Position numbers and translations under genes: made by a program
Assembly (NCBI GenBank): GCA_022561675.1
Contig: JADFQT010000043.1
Span: 1 to 12,153, forward strand
Length of the DNA stretch: 12,153 bases
Reading direction: 5' to 3'
DNA from: Chloroflexota bacterium
Lineage (GTDB): Bacteria > Chloroflexota > Dehalococcoidia > Lucifugimonadales > UBA3495
Part shown: positions 1-6,793 of the stretch, in pieces
Layout: each line of letters begins with the position of its first letter
How positions within the stretch are numbered: the first letter of the stretch is position 1
The notes under the pieces: generated by a model
Databases searched by the model: none
The model's input: only the letters and a program-made list of their open reading frames with translations
What the model was told of the DNA's origin: nothing

Positions 1-168
1 TTCAATACAAATCGAGGTGACCCTAACGTAATTAAAATGCCAACTGATATATCAAAATGTTTCCATTGCGAAAAGACACAACAAGACGCATTTAGTAGAA
101 GATGTCGTCATTGTAGAAGACTCGTTCATAGGAAATGTAGGGGTTGGTGTCCTGGGAGGAAGAAATAA
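1..168 (+). CDS. Cys-rich zinc-finger microprotein, 5' end possibly outside window
   Basis: Frame 1 is open from the first base to a TAA at 166-168, giving 55 residues. An ATG at 37-39 would give a 43-residue protein; a GAGGTGA at 14-20 could be its ribosome site, but 16 bases of spacing is long, so the gene may start left of the window. The visible Cys/His pattern is C-x2-C-x11-C-x2-C-x4-H-x2-C-x3-C (C20, C23, C35, C38, H43, C46, C50 in the open frame), with a very basic C-terminus ending GRKK. This is a treble-clef or PHD/RING-like spacing and surely binds zinc, but I do not recognise the family. It lies 2 bases before the next small gene and is probably co-transcribed with it. The block is AT-rich, unlike everything right of 1400. 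Confidence 0.55.
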   Translation, partial: FNTNRGDPNVIKMPTDISKCFHCEKTQQDAFSRRCRHCRRLVHRKCRGWCPGRKK

Positions 169-170
169 AA

Positions 171-284
171 ATGTTTACAGAAGAAATAATAAGAAGAGAT
201 TTGGAAGATTTATACATGATCCTATCTGGAGTTATGGCGGGACTACTAATTGGGATTGTAGTAATTATCTTTACAAATTTATAA
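171..284 (+). CDS. 37-residue single-pass membrane microprotein
   Basis: ATG at 171-173, TAA at 282-284, 37 residues, too short for usual gene callers. The first 15 residues are charged (EEIIRRDLEDLY), followed by one hydrophobic segment of about 20 residues (from MILSGVMAGL to VVIIF) that would span a membrane once, with a two- to three-residue tail. A GGGAGG at 154-159 lies 11 bases upstream, inside the end of the previous gene, which is long but usable spacing. The layout (2 bp after the zinc-finger gene, 31 bp before the Dph2-like gene) suggests a short operon. No function can be assigned. It could be a chance open frame, but the amphipathic head plus clean membrane span and the ribosome site argue for a real gene. 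Confidence 0.45.
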   Translation: MFTEEIIRRDLEDLYMILSGVMAGLLIGIVVIIFTNL

Positions 285-315
285 AAAACTCAATTAAATA
301 CAAACGGAGGAAAAC

Positions 316-1224
316 ATGGAAGACCAAGAAAAGCTAGATAAACCAATAGGCGATAAAGAACTTGAAAAATTGAAAGCTGGAAAAGTTGTAGTGGCTGGTG
401 TAAGAATTGAATATGTTGAAAAAGCCAAAACCGACAAGGTTGCTTTTATTATCAAACACCCAGATCAAGAAGACACCATTGAAATTTCAAGTGCAAAGGT
501 CCTCATCAAAGACAAATTGAAAGTTTATGGACTCTGGTATAAGTTAGATAAAGATGAAAATATCCAGAAAGGTTCAACTCTTGCAGTATTGATGGAGTTT
601 CTGAAGATAGGAAAATTAACAGAAGCTGAAGGAAAAGAAGTTATCATTCCAGAAGGCATTGGCCGTGCTTTCCATCCCGGACAAATCCTTGGCTGTGAAG
701 TAACAGGTCCTAAATCTATTGAGGAAAACATTGATGCTTACCTTTCTGTCTCTAATCAATTTCACACTTTAGGCTTAGCTTTATCTACAGAAAAACCAGT
801 ACTCTTACTTGATCCAGTAAATAAAAAAGTAAATGATTTGCAAGAGATAAAGAAGAAAATCTTGCAAAAACGCTACGCTTTAATCGAAAAAGCAAAAGCT
901 GCACAAACCTTCGGTATTTTAGTTTCTGTAAAATCAGGGCAAATAAACACTATAGTTGCTGAAAACATAAAAGAAAAATTAATAAAACAAGGAAAAGAAG
1001 CTATTATCATAACGATGAAAGAGTTCCAACCTGATGAATTACTCAACTTTTCCACTATTGAAGTGTTCATAGATACAGCTTGTCCTAGAGTTGCAATAGA
1101 AGATCAACCTCGATACTCTAAACCTATGTTAACTCTAAAAGAACTAAGTGTTGTCTTAAATGAAATCACTTGGGAAGAATCTCTAAAAACAGGCTTCATC
1201 ACTGCCCCTTACGGGGCAAAATAA
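316..1224 (+). CDS. fusion protein: unknown N-terminal domain plus Dph2 domains 2-3 (diphthamide synthase), domain 1 absent
   Basis: The 302-residue frame starts at an ATG with CGGAGG at 305-310, an ideal ribosome site 5 bases away. Residues about 119-285 match the middle and C-terminal domains of archaeal Dph2: HPGQILGC with C127, a PVLLLDP segment, KRYALIEKA, FGILVSVKSGQ, and DTACPR with C256. In the known archaeal Dph2 three cysteines, one per domain, hold a 4Fe-4S cluster that cleaves S-adenosylmethionine to start diphthamide formation on elongation factor 2. C127 and C256 correspond to the second and third; their spacing of 129 is close to the 124 of the Pyrococcus enzyme. Domain 1, with the first cysteine, is absent. 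In its place residues 1-108 form an unrelated lysine-rich domain (FIIKHPDQEDTIEIS, KVYGLWYKLDKD, QKGSTLAVLMEFL) resembling small archaeal or viral proteins of unknown function (from memory). The join falls near EGKEV, at a GGAAAAGAAG 10-mer that recurs at 991. Alone this protein should not complete the cluster. It may be a real fusion, a decayed gene or an assembly artefact. Confidence 0.7.
   Translation: MEDQEKLDKPIGDKELEKLKAGKVVVAGVRIEYVEKAKTDKVAFIIKHPDQEDTIEISSAKVLIKDKLKVYGLWYKLDKDENIQKGSTLAVLMEFLKIGKLTEAEGKEVIIPEGIGRAFHPGQILGCEVTGPKSIEENIDAYLSVSNQFHTLGLALSTEKPVLLLDPVNKKVNDLQEIKKKILQKRYALIEKAKAAQTFGILVSVKSGQINTIVAENIKEKLIKQGKEAIIITMKEFQPDELLNFSTIEVFIDTACPRVAIEDQPRYSKPMLTLKELSVVLNEITWEESLKTGFITAPYGAK
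1203..1218 (+). other. GC-rich hairpin at the end of the Dph2-like gene
   Basis: TGCCCC (1203-1208), loop TTAC, GGGGCA (1213-1218): a perfect 6-bp stem with a 4-base loop, in otherwise AT-rich DNA, 3 bases before the TAA at 1222. It encodes residues TAPYGA. A following A-rich stretch rather than a T-run means it is not a textbook plus-strand terminator. It may be a transcript 3'-end structure or a remnant of one. Confidence 0.35.
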
Positions 1225-1237
1225 GAGGCACAACAAA

Positions 1238-1495
1238 ATGAGCAAAGACTATTACCTCCCAATTGTCTCGAGAGAGACAAGAGAGCAAGTAATAAATACA
1301 TTCTATCGAGATATAGGAAAATATCTTGCGGAACACTATCCAAACGAGCGGGGAATTTTGCGCTCCGCCTATGAAAAAAACATTCCTTCCCTCAAGGGTC
1401 TGGTCAGGAAAGTGAAAAACTTTGCCGCAAGCGACTCAGTCACCACCAGCGGTTCGTCCACAAGCACGCTGGCGTTGCGCATCCAGTCCCCCTGA
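1238..1495 (+). CDS. unrecognised protein, only about the first 45-50 residues credible; 3' part is foreign sequence
   Basis: ATG at 1238 follows the Dph2-like stop by 13 bases, with AAGAGG at 1224-1229 as a good ribosome site. The opening residues (MSKDYYLPIVSRETREQVIN, then FYRDIGKYLAEHYPNERGIL) look like a genuine soluble helical protein and keep the AT-rich codon use of the left block. From roughly base 1380-1400 onward the frame runs antisense through the coding sequence of the HpaB-type gene, and its translation turns into low-complexity Ser/Thr residues before a stop at 1493-1495. The real gene is therefore most likely truncated at the junction of the two DNA blocks. I do not recognise the N-terminal part. 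Confidence 0.4.
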   Translation: MSKDYYLPIVSRETREQVINTFYRDIGKYLAEHYPNERGILRSAYEKNIPSLKGLVRKVKNFAASDSVTTSGSSTSTLALRIQSP

Positions 1496-2856
1496 AAATA
1501 GCGCTCGTAGAGCACTTGGCGGGAACCAAAGGCGCTGCAGGCCAGGTCCCAGGCCAGGCGGAACAGCTGCACCCGCTCTTTGGAGGTGGCGGTGTCGGTG
1601 TCCATATATTGCTCAATGTGCTGGGCTAACGGCCCTTTAAAGTCCGCCTCGGCGGGCAGGGCCATCAGGCTGCTGGAACCGAGCAGCTGGATGATCTCCA
1701 CCATCCTGGGATACATACGGATAAACTGGTTGCGGGCCACGGTGATAGGGATTCGGGAGGGGCACATCACGCCCCAGCGGTCCAGGGCCGCTCCGGTCTC
1801 GGAAGCCAGCAGCAGGGCCTTCATTATCTCCAGGTCCTCGATCAGCTCCGCAACCAAAGATTGCACCTGGGGTATGCTCTCAGAGCCCAGGGTCTTGACC
1901 ATAAGGCTGGCCAGCCCCAGGACAAACTCGCACTTGGCAACGTTCTTGGTAACCACCTGGTGCCCGGAGTGGGTGTACTGATTGGTCGCCGAGCTAATTT
2001 CGTTGCACAGGTCAGTATCCCGATAAAGGAATACCCGCTCCCAGGGAACCAGCACGTCATCGAAGAAAACTATGGCGTCCATCTCCTCAAAGCGGGAACC
2101 CAAGGGGTGATCGAACTGGGAACGTCCCAGGTCATAGCTCTCGCGGCAGAGGAACTTGAGACCGGGAATGCCACAGGGAACGGCAAAAGCGAAGGCATAT
2201 CGCCAGGCCTCATCACTGTTGGCCAGCTGCTGCCCCCGGGTGGGATAGACGGCAATCTCATCGGATAGCGGCCCCAGGGTGGCCAGGGTTCTAGCGCCCC
2301 GCACCACGATACCGGCGTCGGTCTCATCGATCACCGCCAGGGCCACATCGGTGCTGAAGTGCCGGCTGGTGGCCGCAGGACGCCGATTGCGCTGCAAATT
2401 TACCAGGGTGTGGGTTAAGGTCAGGTCATTCTCCCGAACGTATTCGTAGTAGCTGACGATGTTTTGCTTGAACTCGGGACGGTTCTGGGCGAAGTAGTCA
2501 CCGGCCTCAGCCATGGACATCAGACTGACGTTCAGGAAGTCCGGCGTTCGCCCCATCATCCCGTAGCTGGTGTGGGCCCAGCGGGACATCATCGTCCGCC
2601 GGCGAGCCAGGTCGTCCTTGGTTCGCGTGGCCAGAAAGGAGAGACCCACCGGCTGCCCGCTGGTCGGAGAGGCGTAGGTCATCTCCTCTTTCAGATTCGG
2701 GTCGTGCTGCATGTCGTAGAGCCCGGCGAGGGAGCGCGCGCCACCGGCCAGGCCGGGAAAGGTGGTCACATCCTCCACCCGTTGACCACCTAGATAAATC
2801 TCCCGGGGCTGCTGGCGCAACCCTTCCAGGTATTGCTCGCCGGTGCGTGCTGGCAT
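1369..2856 (-). CDS. HpaB-family FADH2-dependent aromatic hydroxylase (4-hydroxyphenylacetate 3-monooxygenase-like)
   Basis: The protein belongs to the 4-hydroxyphenylacetate 3-hydroxylase oxygenase family, flavin enzymes with an acyl-CoA-dehydrogenase-like fold that use FADH2 from a separate reductase to hydroxylate phenolic rings; some members are instead 4-hydroxybutyryl-CoA dehydratases. Family marks include RTGEQYLEGLR at the N-terminus, the RWAHTSYGMMGRTPDFLNV stretch about 100 residues in, FDDVLVPWERVFLYRD in the middle, and NQYTHSGHQ with the helical C-terminal half. I chose the ATG at 2854-2856 (495 residues) because GGGGAGGG lies 7 bases upstream and families start at this point; an upstream ATG at 2898 adds 15 residues but has no ribosome site. 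No reductase partner (HpaC) is in the window and the substrate is unknown. The last 15-20 residues (TRPLREGMFFS) are suspect, since the foreign AT-rich DNA begins here; the natural C-terminus may be lost. Confidence 0.85.
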   Translation of the reverse strand: MPARTGEQYLEGLRQQPREIYLGGQRVEDVTTFPGLAGGARSLAGLYDMQHDPNLKEEMTYASPTSGQPVGLSFLATRTKDDLARRRTMMSRWAHTSYGMMGRTPDFLNVSLMSMAEAGDYFAQNRPEFKQNIVSYYEYVRENDLTLTHTLVNLQRNRRPAATSRHFSTDVALAVIDETDAGIVVRGARTLATLGPLSDEIAVYPTRGQQLANSDEAWRYAFAFAVPCGIPGLKFLCRESYDLGRSQFDHPLGSRFEEMDAIVFFDDVLVPWERVFLYRDTDLCNEISSATNQYTHSGHQVVTKNVAKCEFVLGLASLMVKTLGSESIPQVQSLVAELIEDLEIMKALLLASETGAALDRWGVMCPSRIPITVARNQFIRMYPRMVEIIQLLGSSSLMALPAEADFKGPLAQHIEQYMDTDTATSKERVQLFRLAWDLACSAFGSRQVLYERYFQGDWMRNASVLVDEPLVVTESLAAKFFTFLTRPLREGMFFS

Positions 2857-2893
2857 GTTGGGACCCTCCCCTTTGAGAACAGTCCGGTTTGAA

Positions 2894-2936
2894 AACATTC
2901 CGGGACAGTGAGGGAACGTTCCGGGAACGTTCCGGG
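2894..2936. promoter_or_regulatory. GGAACGTTCC palindrome pair and third partial copy upstream of the HpaB-type gene
   Basis: AACGTTCCGGG occurs at 2915-2925 and again at 2926-2936, with a one-mismatch copy AACATTCCGGG at 2894-2904. Within the first two lies the perfect 10-bp palindrome GGAACGTTCC (2913-2922 and 2924-2933), so the centres are 11 bp apart, about one helical turn. The cluster sits between the hydrolase stop and the chosen HpaB start. This is the arrangement expected for a dimeric repressor or activator operator, but no regulator gene is present and the assignment is inference. A GGGC-TTAC-GCCC hairpin (2938-2949) is adjacent. Confidence 0.4.
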
Positions 2937-2958
2937 CCGGGCTTACGCCCCCGGTAGC

Positions 2959-3843
2959 TTAAGCTCCCAAGTAGCGGCGCAGCCAGCTCATGGCGTGGGC
3001 ATTGAAGTCAGAACAGGGGGAATGGGTTAGCTCCGGATAAACGTGAATCGCCTTGGGCGCGGTAATCTTCTCGAACACCGGCATTATTGTACGGTAGGGA
3101 CAGGTTTCGTCCTTCATTCCAATGTTCATCAGAGTCGGACAGCTAATATTCTCCGCCAGGTTCAGGGGGTCGAAGTAATAAAGCGTATCCAGAATCGCCT
3201 GCCGCTGCTCTGGATGGGCTGCGGCATAGTCGTGCAGTTCTAGGTAAGGTCTGCTGGTTATGTCAATCGAGACCGGAAAGTTGCACAAGAAGGGCTCCTC
3301 CGCTACCGCCACGGATAGGCGGGAGTCGAGGGCAGCGGTGGCCAACGTAAGTCCCCCGCCCTGGCTCCGGCTCCACATTCCCAGGCGGTTGGGGTCCACT
3401 TCGGGCTGGGAGGAGAGGAAATCCAGGCCCCGCAGGCAATCCATGTAGGCGCCCCGGTAGTAGTACTTCTCCCGGTCGGTTAGGTGGTAGGTTATTTTGG
3501 TGCTGTGCTCGAGCTGCCATTCTTGCCGGCTTTCCCCCTGCGCCCGGGGAAACAAGGTCAATACCACGAACCCGTTAATCGCCAGATGGGTGGGAATGAC
3601 CTTGGCGCCGCCGTAGCCTGGAACCGCCAAAACGCCGGGGAACCTGCCTGCCGGCGGCGGGTCGGTGGGCGTGGTATACCAGCCGCGCAGGCGCCTCCCC
3701 TGGAAGCTATCCAATACCACCCGACGAGTCCGGTAATCCCGGGCACTTAGCTCCGGGGCTTCCTCCATAGCGGGATTCGCTTTGGACTGCGCCAACTCTT
3801 CAATCGTGCGCTTCCAAAAGCTGGACAGGGCGGCGGTGGACAT
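2959..3843 (-). CDS. alpha/beta hydrolase of the acetyl xylan esterase / cephalosporin-C deacetylase (CE7-like) type
   Basis: 294 residues, close to the usual 310-330 of the family. After a 35-residue lead comes the strand pattern RGWYTTP, then FPGVLAVPGYGG (oxyanion region, residues 68-79), RAQGES (100-105, matching the CE7 RGQ motif but with Ala), the nucleophile elbow SRSQGGG with S160 (158-164), KDETCP with D245, and THS with H274, giving a complete Ser-Asp-His triad. CE7 enzymes remove acetyl groups from xylo-oligosaccharides or cephalosporin C; the altered RGQ and HE motifs mean the substrate may differ. No signal peptide is seen, so it is probably cytoplasmic. The ATG at 3843 is supported by GGAGG 7 bases upstream and by a promoter at 3909-3937. 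The HpaB-type gene follows 102 bases downstream. Confidence 0.85.
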   Translation of the reverse strand: MSTAALSSFWKRTIEELAQSKANPAMEEAPELSARDYRTRRVVLDSFQGRRLRGWYTTPTDPPPAGRFPGVLAVPGYGGAKVIPTHLAINGFVVLTLFPRAQGESRQEWQLEHSTKITYHLTDREKYYYRGAYMDCLRGLDFLSSQPEVDPNRLGMWSRSQGGGLTLATAALDSRLSVAVAEEPFLCNFPVSIDITSRPYLELHDYAAAHPEQRQAILDTLYYFDPLNLAENISCPTLMNIGMKDETCPYRTIMPVFEKITAPKAIHVYPELTHSPCSDFNAHAMSWLRRYLGA

Positions 3844-3908
3844 CGGCAGCCTCCGGGACCAGGCTTGCTAGATTCGAGCGCGGCGCGGCCCGGTTTGATC
3901 CGATCTAG

Positions 3909-3937
3909 TCTATAGCCTACCGCGATGGGGAAGTCAA
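3909..3937 (-). promoter_or_regulatory. sigma70-like promoter for the hydrolase gene
   Basis: On the minus strand TTGACT (complement of 3932-3937), a 17-bp spacer, and TATAGA (complement of 3909-3914). Both hexamers differ from consensus by one base. The -35 overlaps the prmC stop codon TGA at 3934-3936. Predicted start near 3902 gives a leader of about 60 bases before the hydrolase ATG. It implies the hydrolase is expressed separately from prfA-prmC. Confidence 0.6.
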
Positions 3938-4842
3938 GGGGAAAGCATTTGGCCGCGGTTAATCACGAAAATTCGGTCCCGCTGGGAGATATCCGGCTCG
4001 ACGCTGGTTTCCGCACCGGGAAATAGCCGGTCCGCCATTTCCTTGACTGCGGGCACCTGTTCCGGATCCAACTCCAGAAGGATGATCCCGATATCCTTCA
4101 AGCGGCCAGGGAGCCGGCCTCCATCCCCATCTTCCAACGGAGAGCCGGCCGCCTGCTCCAGTAACCGCCGAATCTGGTCCAATCCCTCCTCTCCGCCATC
4201 CAGCGCCTGTCGGGGCTCCCACTGAATCTCCGGCTGCAGGGTGGGAATTCGCTGGCTGGGCACATAGGGGAGGTTGGCCACGATCAGGTCTACCGGCTGA
4301 GGCAAGGGTTCCAGCAAATCACCCTTCAAAAGCATAATTCGGTCGGCCACGTTATGGGCGCGGACGTTATAGCTGGCTACATCCAGAACCTCATCCGTAA
4401 GGTCCATAGCGTAGATCTGGGCCGCCGGCAGGTGAATCGCCAGGTTGATGGCGATGGCCCCAGTGCCGGTCCCAACATCGGCGATGACCAGTTCCGCCGT
4501 TTCCATCCCCATCAGGGCCATGAACAGGGCATGCTCCACCATCGATTCGGTCTCCGGACGGGGAATCAGCACGTTGGAGTTGACCAGCAGGGTAATACCG
4601 TAGAATTCCTTGTAGCCCAGAATATAAGCCAGGGGTTCCCGTTTCCGGCGGCGCTCGATTATCTCAGCCAGTTCCTGCTCCTGCTGCGGGGAGACTTCTG
4701 TTTCCTGGTTGGCGAACAGGTCTTGGCGGGGCATACGCATGGTGTTCATCACCATGACTTCAGCCTCAAGGCGGGAATCTGGAATCTGAAACCCTTCCAG
4801 TATGCCGTGGGTTCCCCGTACTACTTGGCGCAGGGACGGCAT
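3934..4842 (-). CDS. prmC: peptide chain release factor N5-glutamine methyltransferase
   Basis: 302 residues, slightly longer than the usual 280. It methylates the glutamine of the GGQ motif in release factors, raising termination efficiency. The N-terminal helical domain (residues 1-75) ends in the family stretch REPLAYILGYKEFYG; LIPRPETE follows at 92-99; the SAM-binding loop is ADVGTGTGAIA (121-131); and the catalytic motif is NLPY (190-193), with Leu where most family members have NPPY. Residues 230-260 hold an extra loop (SPLEDGDGGRLPGRLKD) that accounts for the added length. The gene starts 8 bases after the prfA stop, the classic prfA-prmC pairing, so enzyme and substrate are translated from one message. 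I see no clear ribosome site in front of the ATG, consistent with translational coupling. Confidence 0.93.
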   Translation of the reverse strand: MPSLRQVVRGTHGILEGFQIPDSRLEAEVMVMNTMRMPRQDLFANQETEVSPQQEQELAEIIERRRKREPLAYILGYKEFYGITLLVNSNVLIPRPETESMVEHALFMALMGMETAELVIADVGTGTGAIAINLAIHLPAAQIYAMDLTDEVLDVASYNVRAHNVADRIMLLKGDLLEPLPQPVDLIVANLPYVPSQRIPTLQPEIQWEPRQALDGGEEGLDQIRRLLEQAAGSPLEDGDGGRLPGRLKDIGIILLELDPEQVPAVKEMADRLFPGAETSVEPDISQRDRIFVINRGQMLSP

Positions 4843-4850
4843 AGCGGGTT

Positions 4851-5930
4851 TTAGGAGGTTACCTCTTCCAACAGCCGGCCCTGCTCCCAGACGACCAGCG
4901 TGTCGATGATTTCATCAAGCTGGCCGTCCATCACTCGGGGAATGCCGTGGAAGCTGGTGGAGATTCGGTGGTCGGTTATCCGATCTTGGGGATAGTTATA
5001 AGTACGGATTTTTTCAGAGCGCTCGGCGCTGCCCACCTGGGAGCGACGGCTCTGGCTTATTTCGGCGTCCTGCCGCTGCTGCTCCGCCTCAAATAGCCGG
5101 GCCCGCAGCATGGACATCGCCCGCTGCTTGTTCTTGTATTGGGAACGCTCGTCCTGGCACACCACGACCAGACCCGTCGGCTCGTGGACGATGCGGACGG
5201 CGGTGGCTACTTTGTTCACATTCTGTCCGCCGTGGCCGCCGGCGTGGAAAATATCGATGCGCAGGTCTTCTGCACTGATATTAACCTCCACCTCGTCCGC
5301 CTGGGGCAAGACGACCACGGTGGCGGTGGAGGTATGGATGCGCCCTTGCGCCTCGGTTTCCGGCACCCGCTGCACCCGATGCACTCCGCGCTCGAACTTT
5401 AGGCGGCTGAAGGCGCCTTTGCCCTGAATGTCAAAAACGATTTTGTTGAGGCCGCCCAGGTCCGAGGGGTTGGAGTCCATCACGTCAACTTTCCAGTTCT
5501 GCAACTGGGCGTACCTGGTGTAGAGGCGATACAGGTCGGCGGCAAAAAGGCTGGCCTCATGACCGCCGGTGCCGGAGCGAATCTCTACGATCACGTCCCG
5601 GTCGTCGTTGGGATCCCTGGGCAGAAGGGCCAGCCGTAATGCCTCGGCCAGGTCAATCAGCATTTGCTCTACGCCGTCCAACTCCTCACGAGCCATGGAT
5701 ACCAACTCTTGATCTCCGCCTTCCTCCACCAGGGACTTCAGGTCCACCTGCTCCTGAAGAAGCTCCTTATGCTTGGCGGACAACCCGACCAGCTCCTCAA
5801 GAGATGCCCGCTCCTTGGCCAACTCCTGAACACGGGCATAGTCGGTGGCAACGTCGGGTTGCGCCATCAGTTCCTCGATTCGCTGGTGGCGGCGAACGAC
5901 GGGTTCCAGTTTGTCGAAAATTGAGCTCAT
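4851..5930 (-). CDS. prfA: peptide chain release factor 1
   Basis: 359 residues, the normal RF1 length. The protein reads UAA and UAG stop codons in the ribosomal A site and triggers peptide release. Seen in order: coiled N-terminal domain (1-100), EIRSGTGGHEASLFA (116-130), the stop-codon recognition segment RVPETEAQGRIHT with the RF1-type P-x-T tripeptide PET at 190-192 (RF2 would have SPF), and the catalytic loop AGGHGGQNVNK with GGQ at 234-236. CQDERSQYKNK and the C-terminal NYPQDRITDHR are also typical. The residue before the loop is Gly rather than the common Ser (AGGHGGQ). No ribosome site precedes the ATG at 5930; a 137-bp gap to ubiE may hold its promoter. Confidence 0.96.
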   Translation of the reverse strand: MSSIFDKLEPVVRRHQRIEELMAQPDVATDYARVQELAKERASLEELVGLSAKHKELLQEQVDLKSLVEEGGDQELVSMAREELDGVEQMLIDLAEALRLALLPRDPNDDRDVIVEIRSGTGGHEASLFAADLYRLYTRYAQLQNWKVDVMDSNPSDLGGLNKIVFDIQGKGAFSRLKFERGVHRVQRVPETEAQGRIHTSTATVVVLPQADEVEVNISAEDLRIDIFHAGGHGGQNVNKVATAVRIVHEPTGLVVVCQDERSQYKNKQRAMSMLRARLFEAEQQRQDAEISQSRRSQVGSAERSEKIRTYNYPQDRITDHRISTSFHGIPRVMDGQLDEIIDTLVVWEQGRLLEEVTS

Positions 5931-5972
5931 AGTTGTTGGTGGCAGAAATCAGAGGTCCAAGAATGTCGGATA

Positions 5973-6024
5973 AGTCCTTCTGTATCTTCCAGTTTATCCC
6001 AATCGTTACCAACGAACAAGGGGC
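5973..6024 (-). promoter_or_regulatory. weak candidate promoter for prfA-prmC
   Basis: In the 137-bp gap between ubiE and prfA the minus strand reads TTGTTC, 17 bases, then TAAACT, inside this interval. Both hexamers are imperfect (TTGACA/TATAAT expected) and the leader would be about 55 bases. The gap is the longest between ubiE and prmC, so an independent start of the release-factor transcript is plausible, but this is only a suggestion. Confidence 0.25.
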
Positions 6025-6067
6025 CCTACCACTGCGACGAGGGCAATTGCATGCCGCTTTGGAAGCC

Positions 6068-6790
6068 TCAGGCGATCGGCTTGAGTCCCCGGTGCAGCGC
6101 AACCGTGCCGAACCCCAGGAACTGGTAATCGACCTCCACCAATCCGGCTTCTCGCAGCAGCGACGACAGTCCCTCGGCGTCGGGAAAGCGGTCCACCGAT
6201 CGGGGCAGGTAGGAGTATGCTGAGCGGTTTCCCGCCACCAATTGGCCCATCAGCGGCACCAATCCGTGAAAGTAGGGACGAAACAGCCTACTTTTCAACC
6301 CCAAGGTCAATGGGGTTAGCTCCAAAGTAGTCACCCGGCCGCCGGGTTTTACCACCCGGGACATCTCGGCCAGGGCTCGAGGCAGGTCCGGCATGTTGCG
6401 TAAACTGAAGCCCGCGGTGGCACAGGCGAAGCTGTCGTCCGGAAAGGGCAGCGAGAGCGCATCGCCCAGCATCATGCAGGTCTTGTCCGCCGTATGCCCT
6501 CGGGCAGCCTTCGCCTTGGCCAGGATTACCATCTCCGGCAGCAGGTCCAACCCCACAGCCTGATCGATTTGAGGGAGTCCCGCCAGGGCCAGGGCCAGGT
6601 CCCCGGTACCGGACGCGATGTCCAGGGCCCGGCCCGACAGACCCTGGGCGGTGATTCGGGCGGTTTTGCGCTTCCAGCTCAGGTGCATGCCGCCGGTTAT
6701 CAGGGTGTTCATCAGGTCGTAGCGACCGGCGATGCGGGCGAACATGCTCGCAACGTATTGCTGTTTCGCCTCACCCTGCAGCTGGGCCAT
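6068..6790 (-). CDS. ubiE: demethylmenaquinone/2-polyprenyl benzoquinol C-methyltransferase
   Basis: 240 residues, the usual length for UbiE/MenG. It transfers a methyl group from S-adenosylmethionine to the quinol ring, the last step of menaquinone synthesis. The family signature FARIAGRYDLMNTLITGG is at residues 17-34, SAM motif I ALDIASGTGDLALAL at 55-69, the acidic SAM ribose contact in VGLDLLPEM, GDALSLPFPDDSF (motif II region) and the second signature SLRNMPDLPRALAEMSRVVKPGG further on. Only menaquinone makes sense without other ubiquinone genes, so menG is an equally good name. The start is 3 bases after the stop of the aspartic protease gene, so the two must be translated from one message. 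There is no terminator visible after its stop. Confidence 0.92.
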   Translation of the reverse strand: MAQLQGEAKQQYVASMFARIAGRYDLMNTLITGGMHLSWKRKTARITAQGLSGRALDIASGTGDLALALAGLPQIDQAVGLDLLPEMVILAKAKAARGHTADKTCMMLGDALSLPFPDDSFACATAGFSLRNMPDLPRALAEMSRVVKPGGRVTTLELTPLTLGLKSRLFRPYFHGLVPLMGQLVAGNRSAYSYLPRSVDRFPDAEGLSSLLREAGLVEVDYQFLGFGTVALHRGLKPIA

Positions 6791-6793
6791 GGG

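Noticed and set aside
1..1380. Integrated phage or genomic island as the origin of the AT-rich block
   Set aside because: No integrase, structural phage gene, att-like repeat or tRNA is present in the window, and the recognisable gene is an archaeal housekeeping family; a chimeric assembly explains it more simply.
2857..2898. Upstream ATG (2898) for the HpaB-type gene
   Set aside because: No ribosome site, it overlaps the palindrome cluster, and the ATG at 2856 has GGGGAGGG at ideal distance and fits the family N-terminus.
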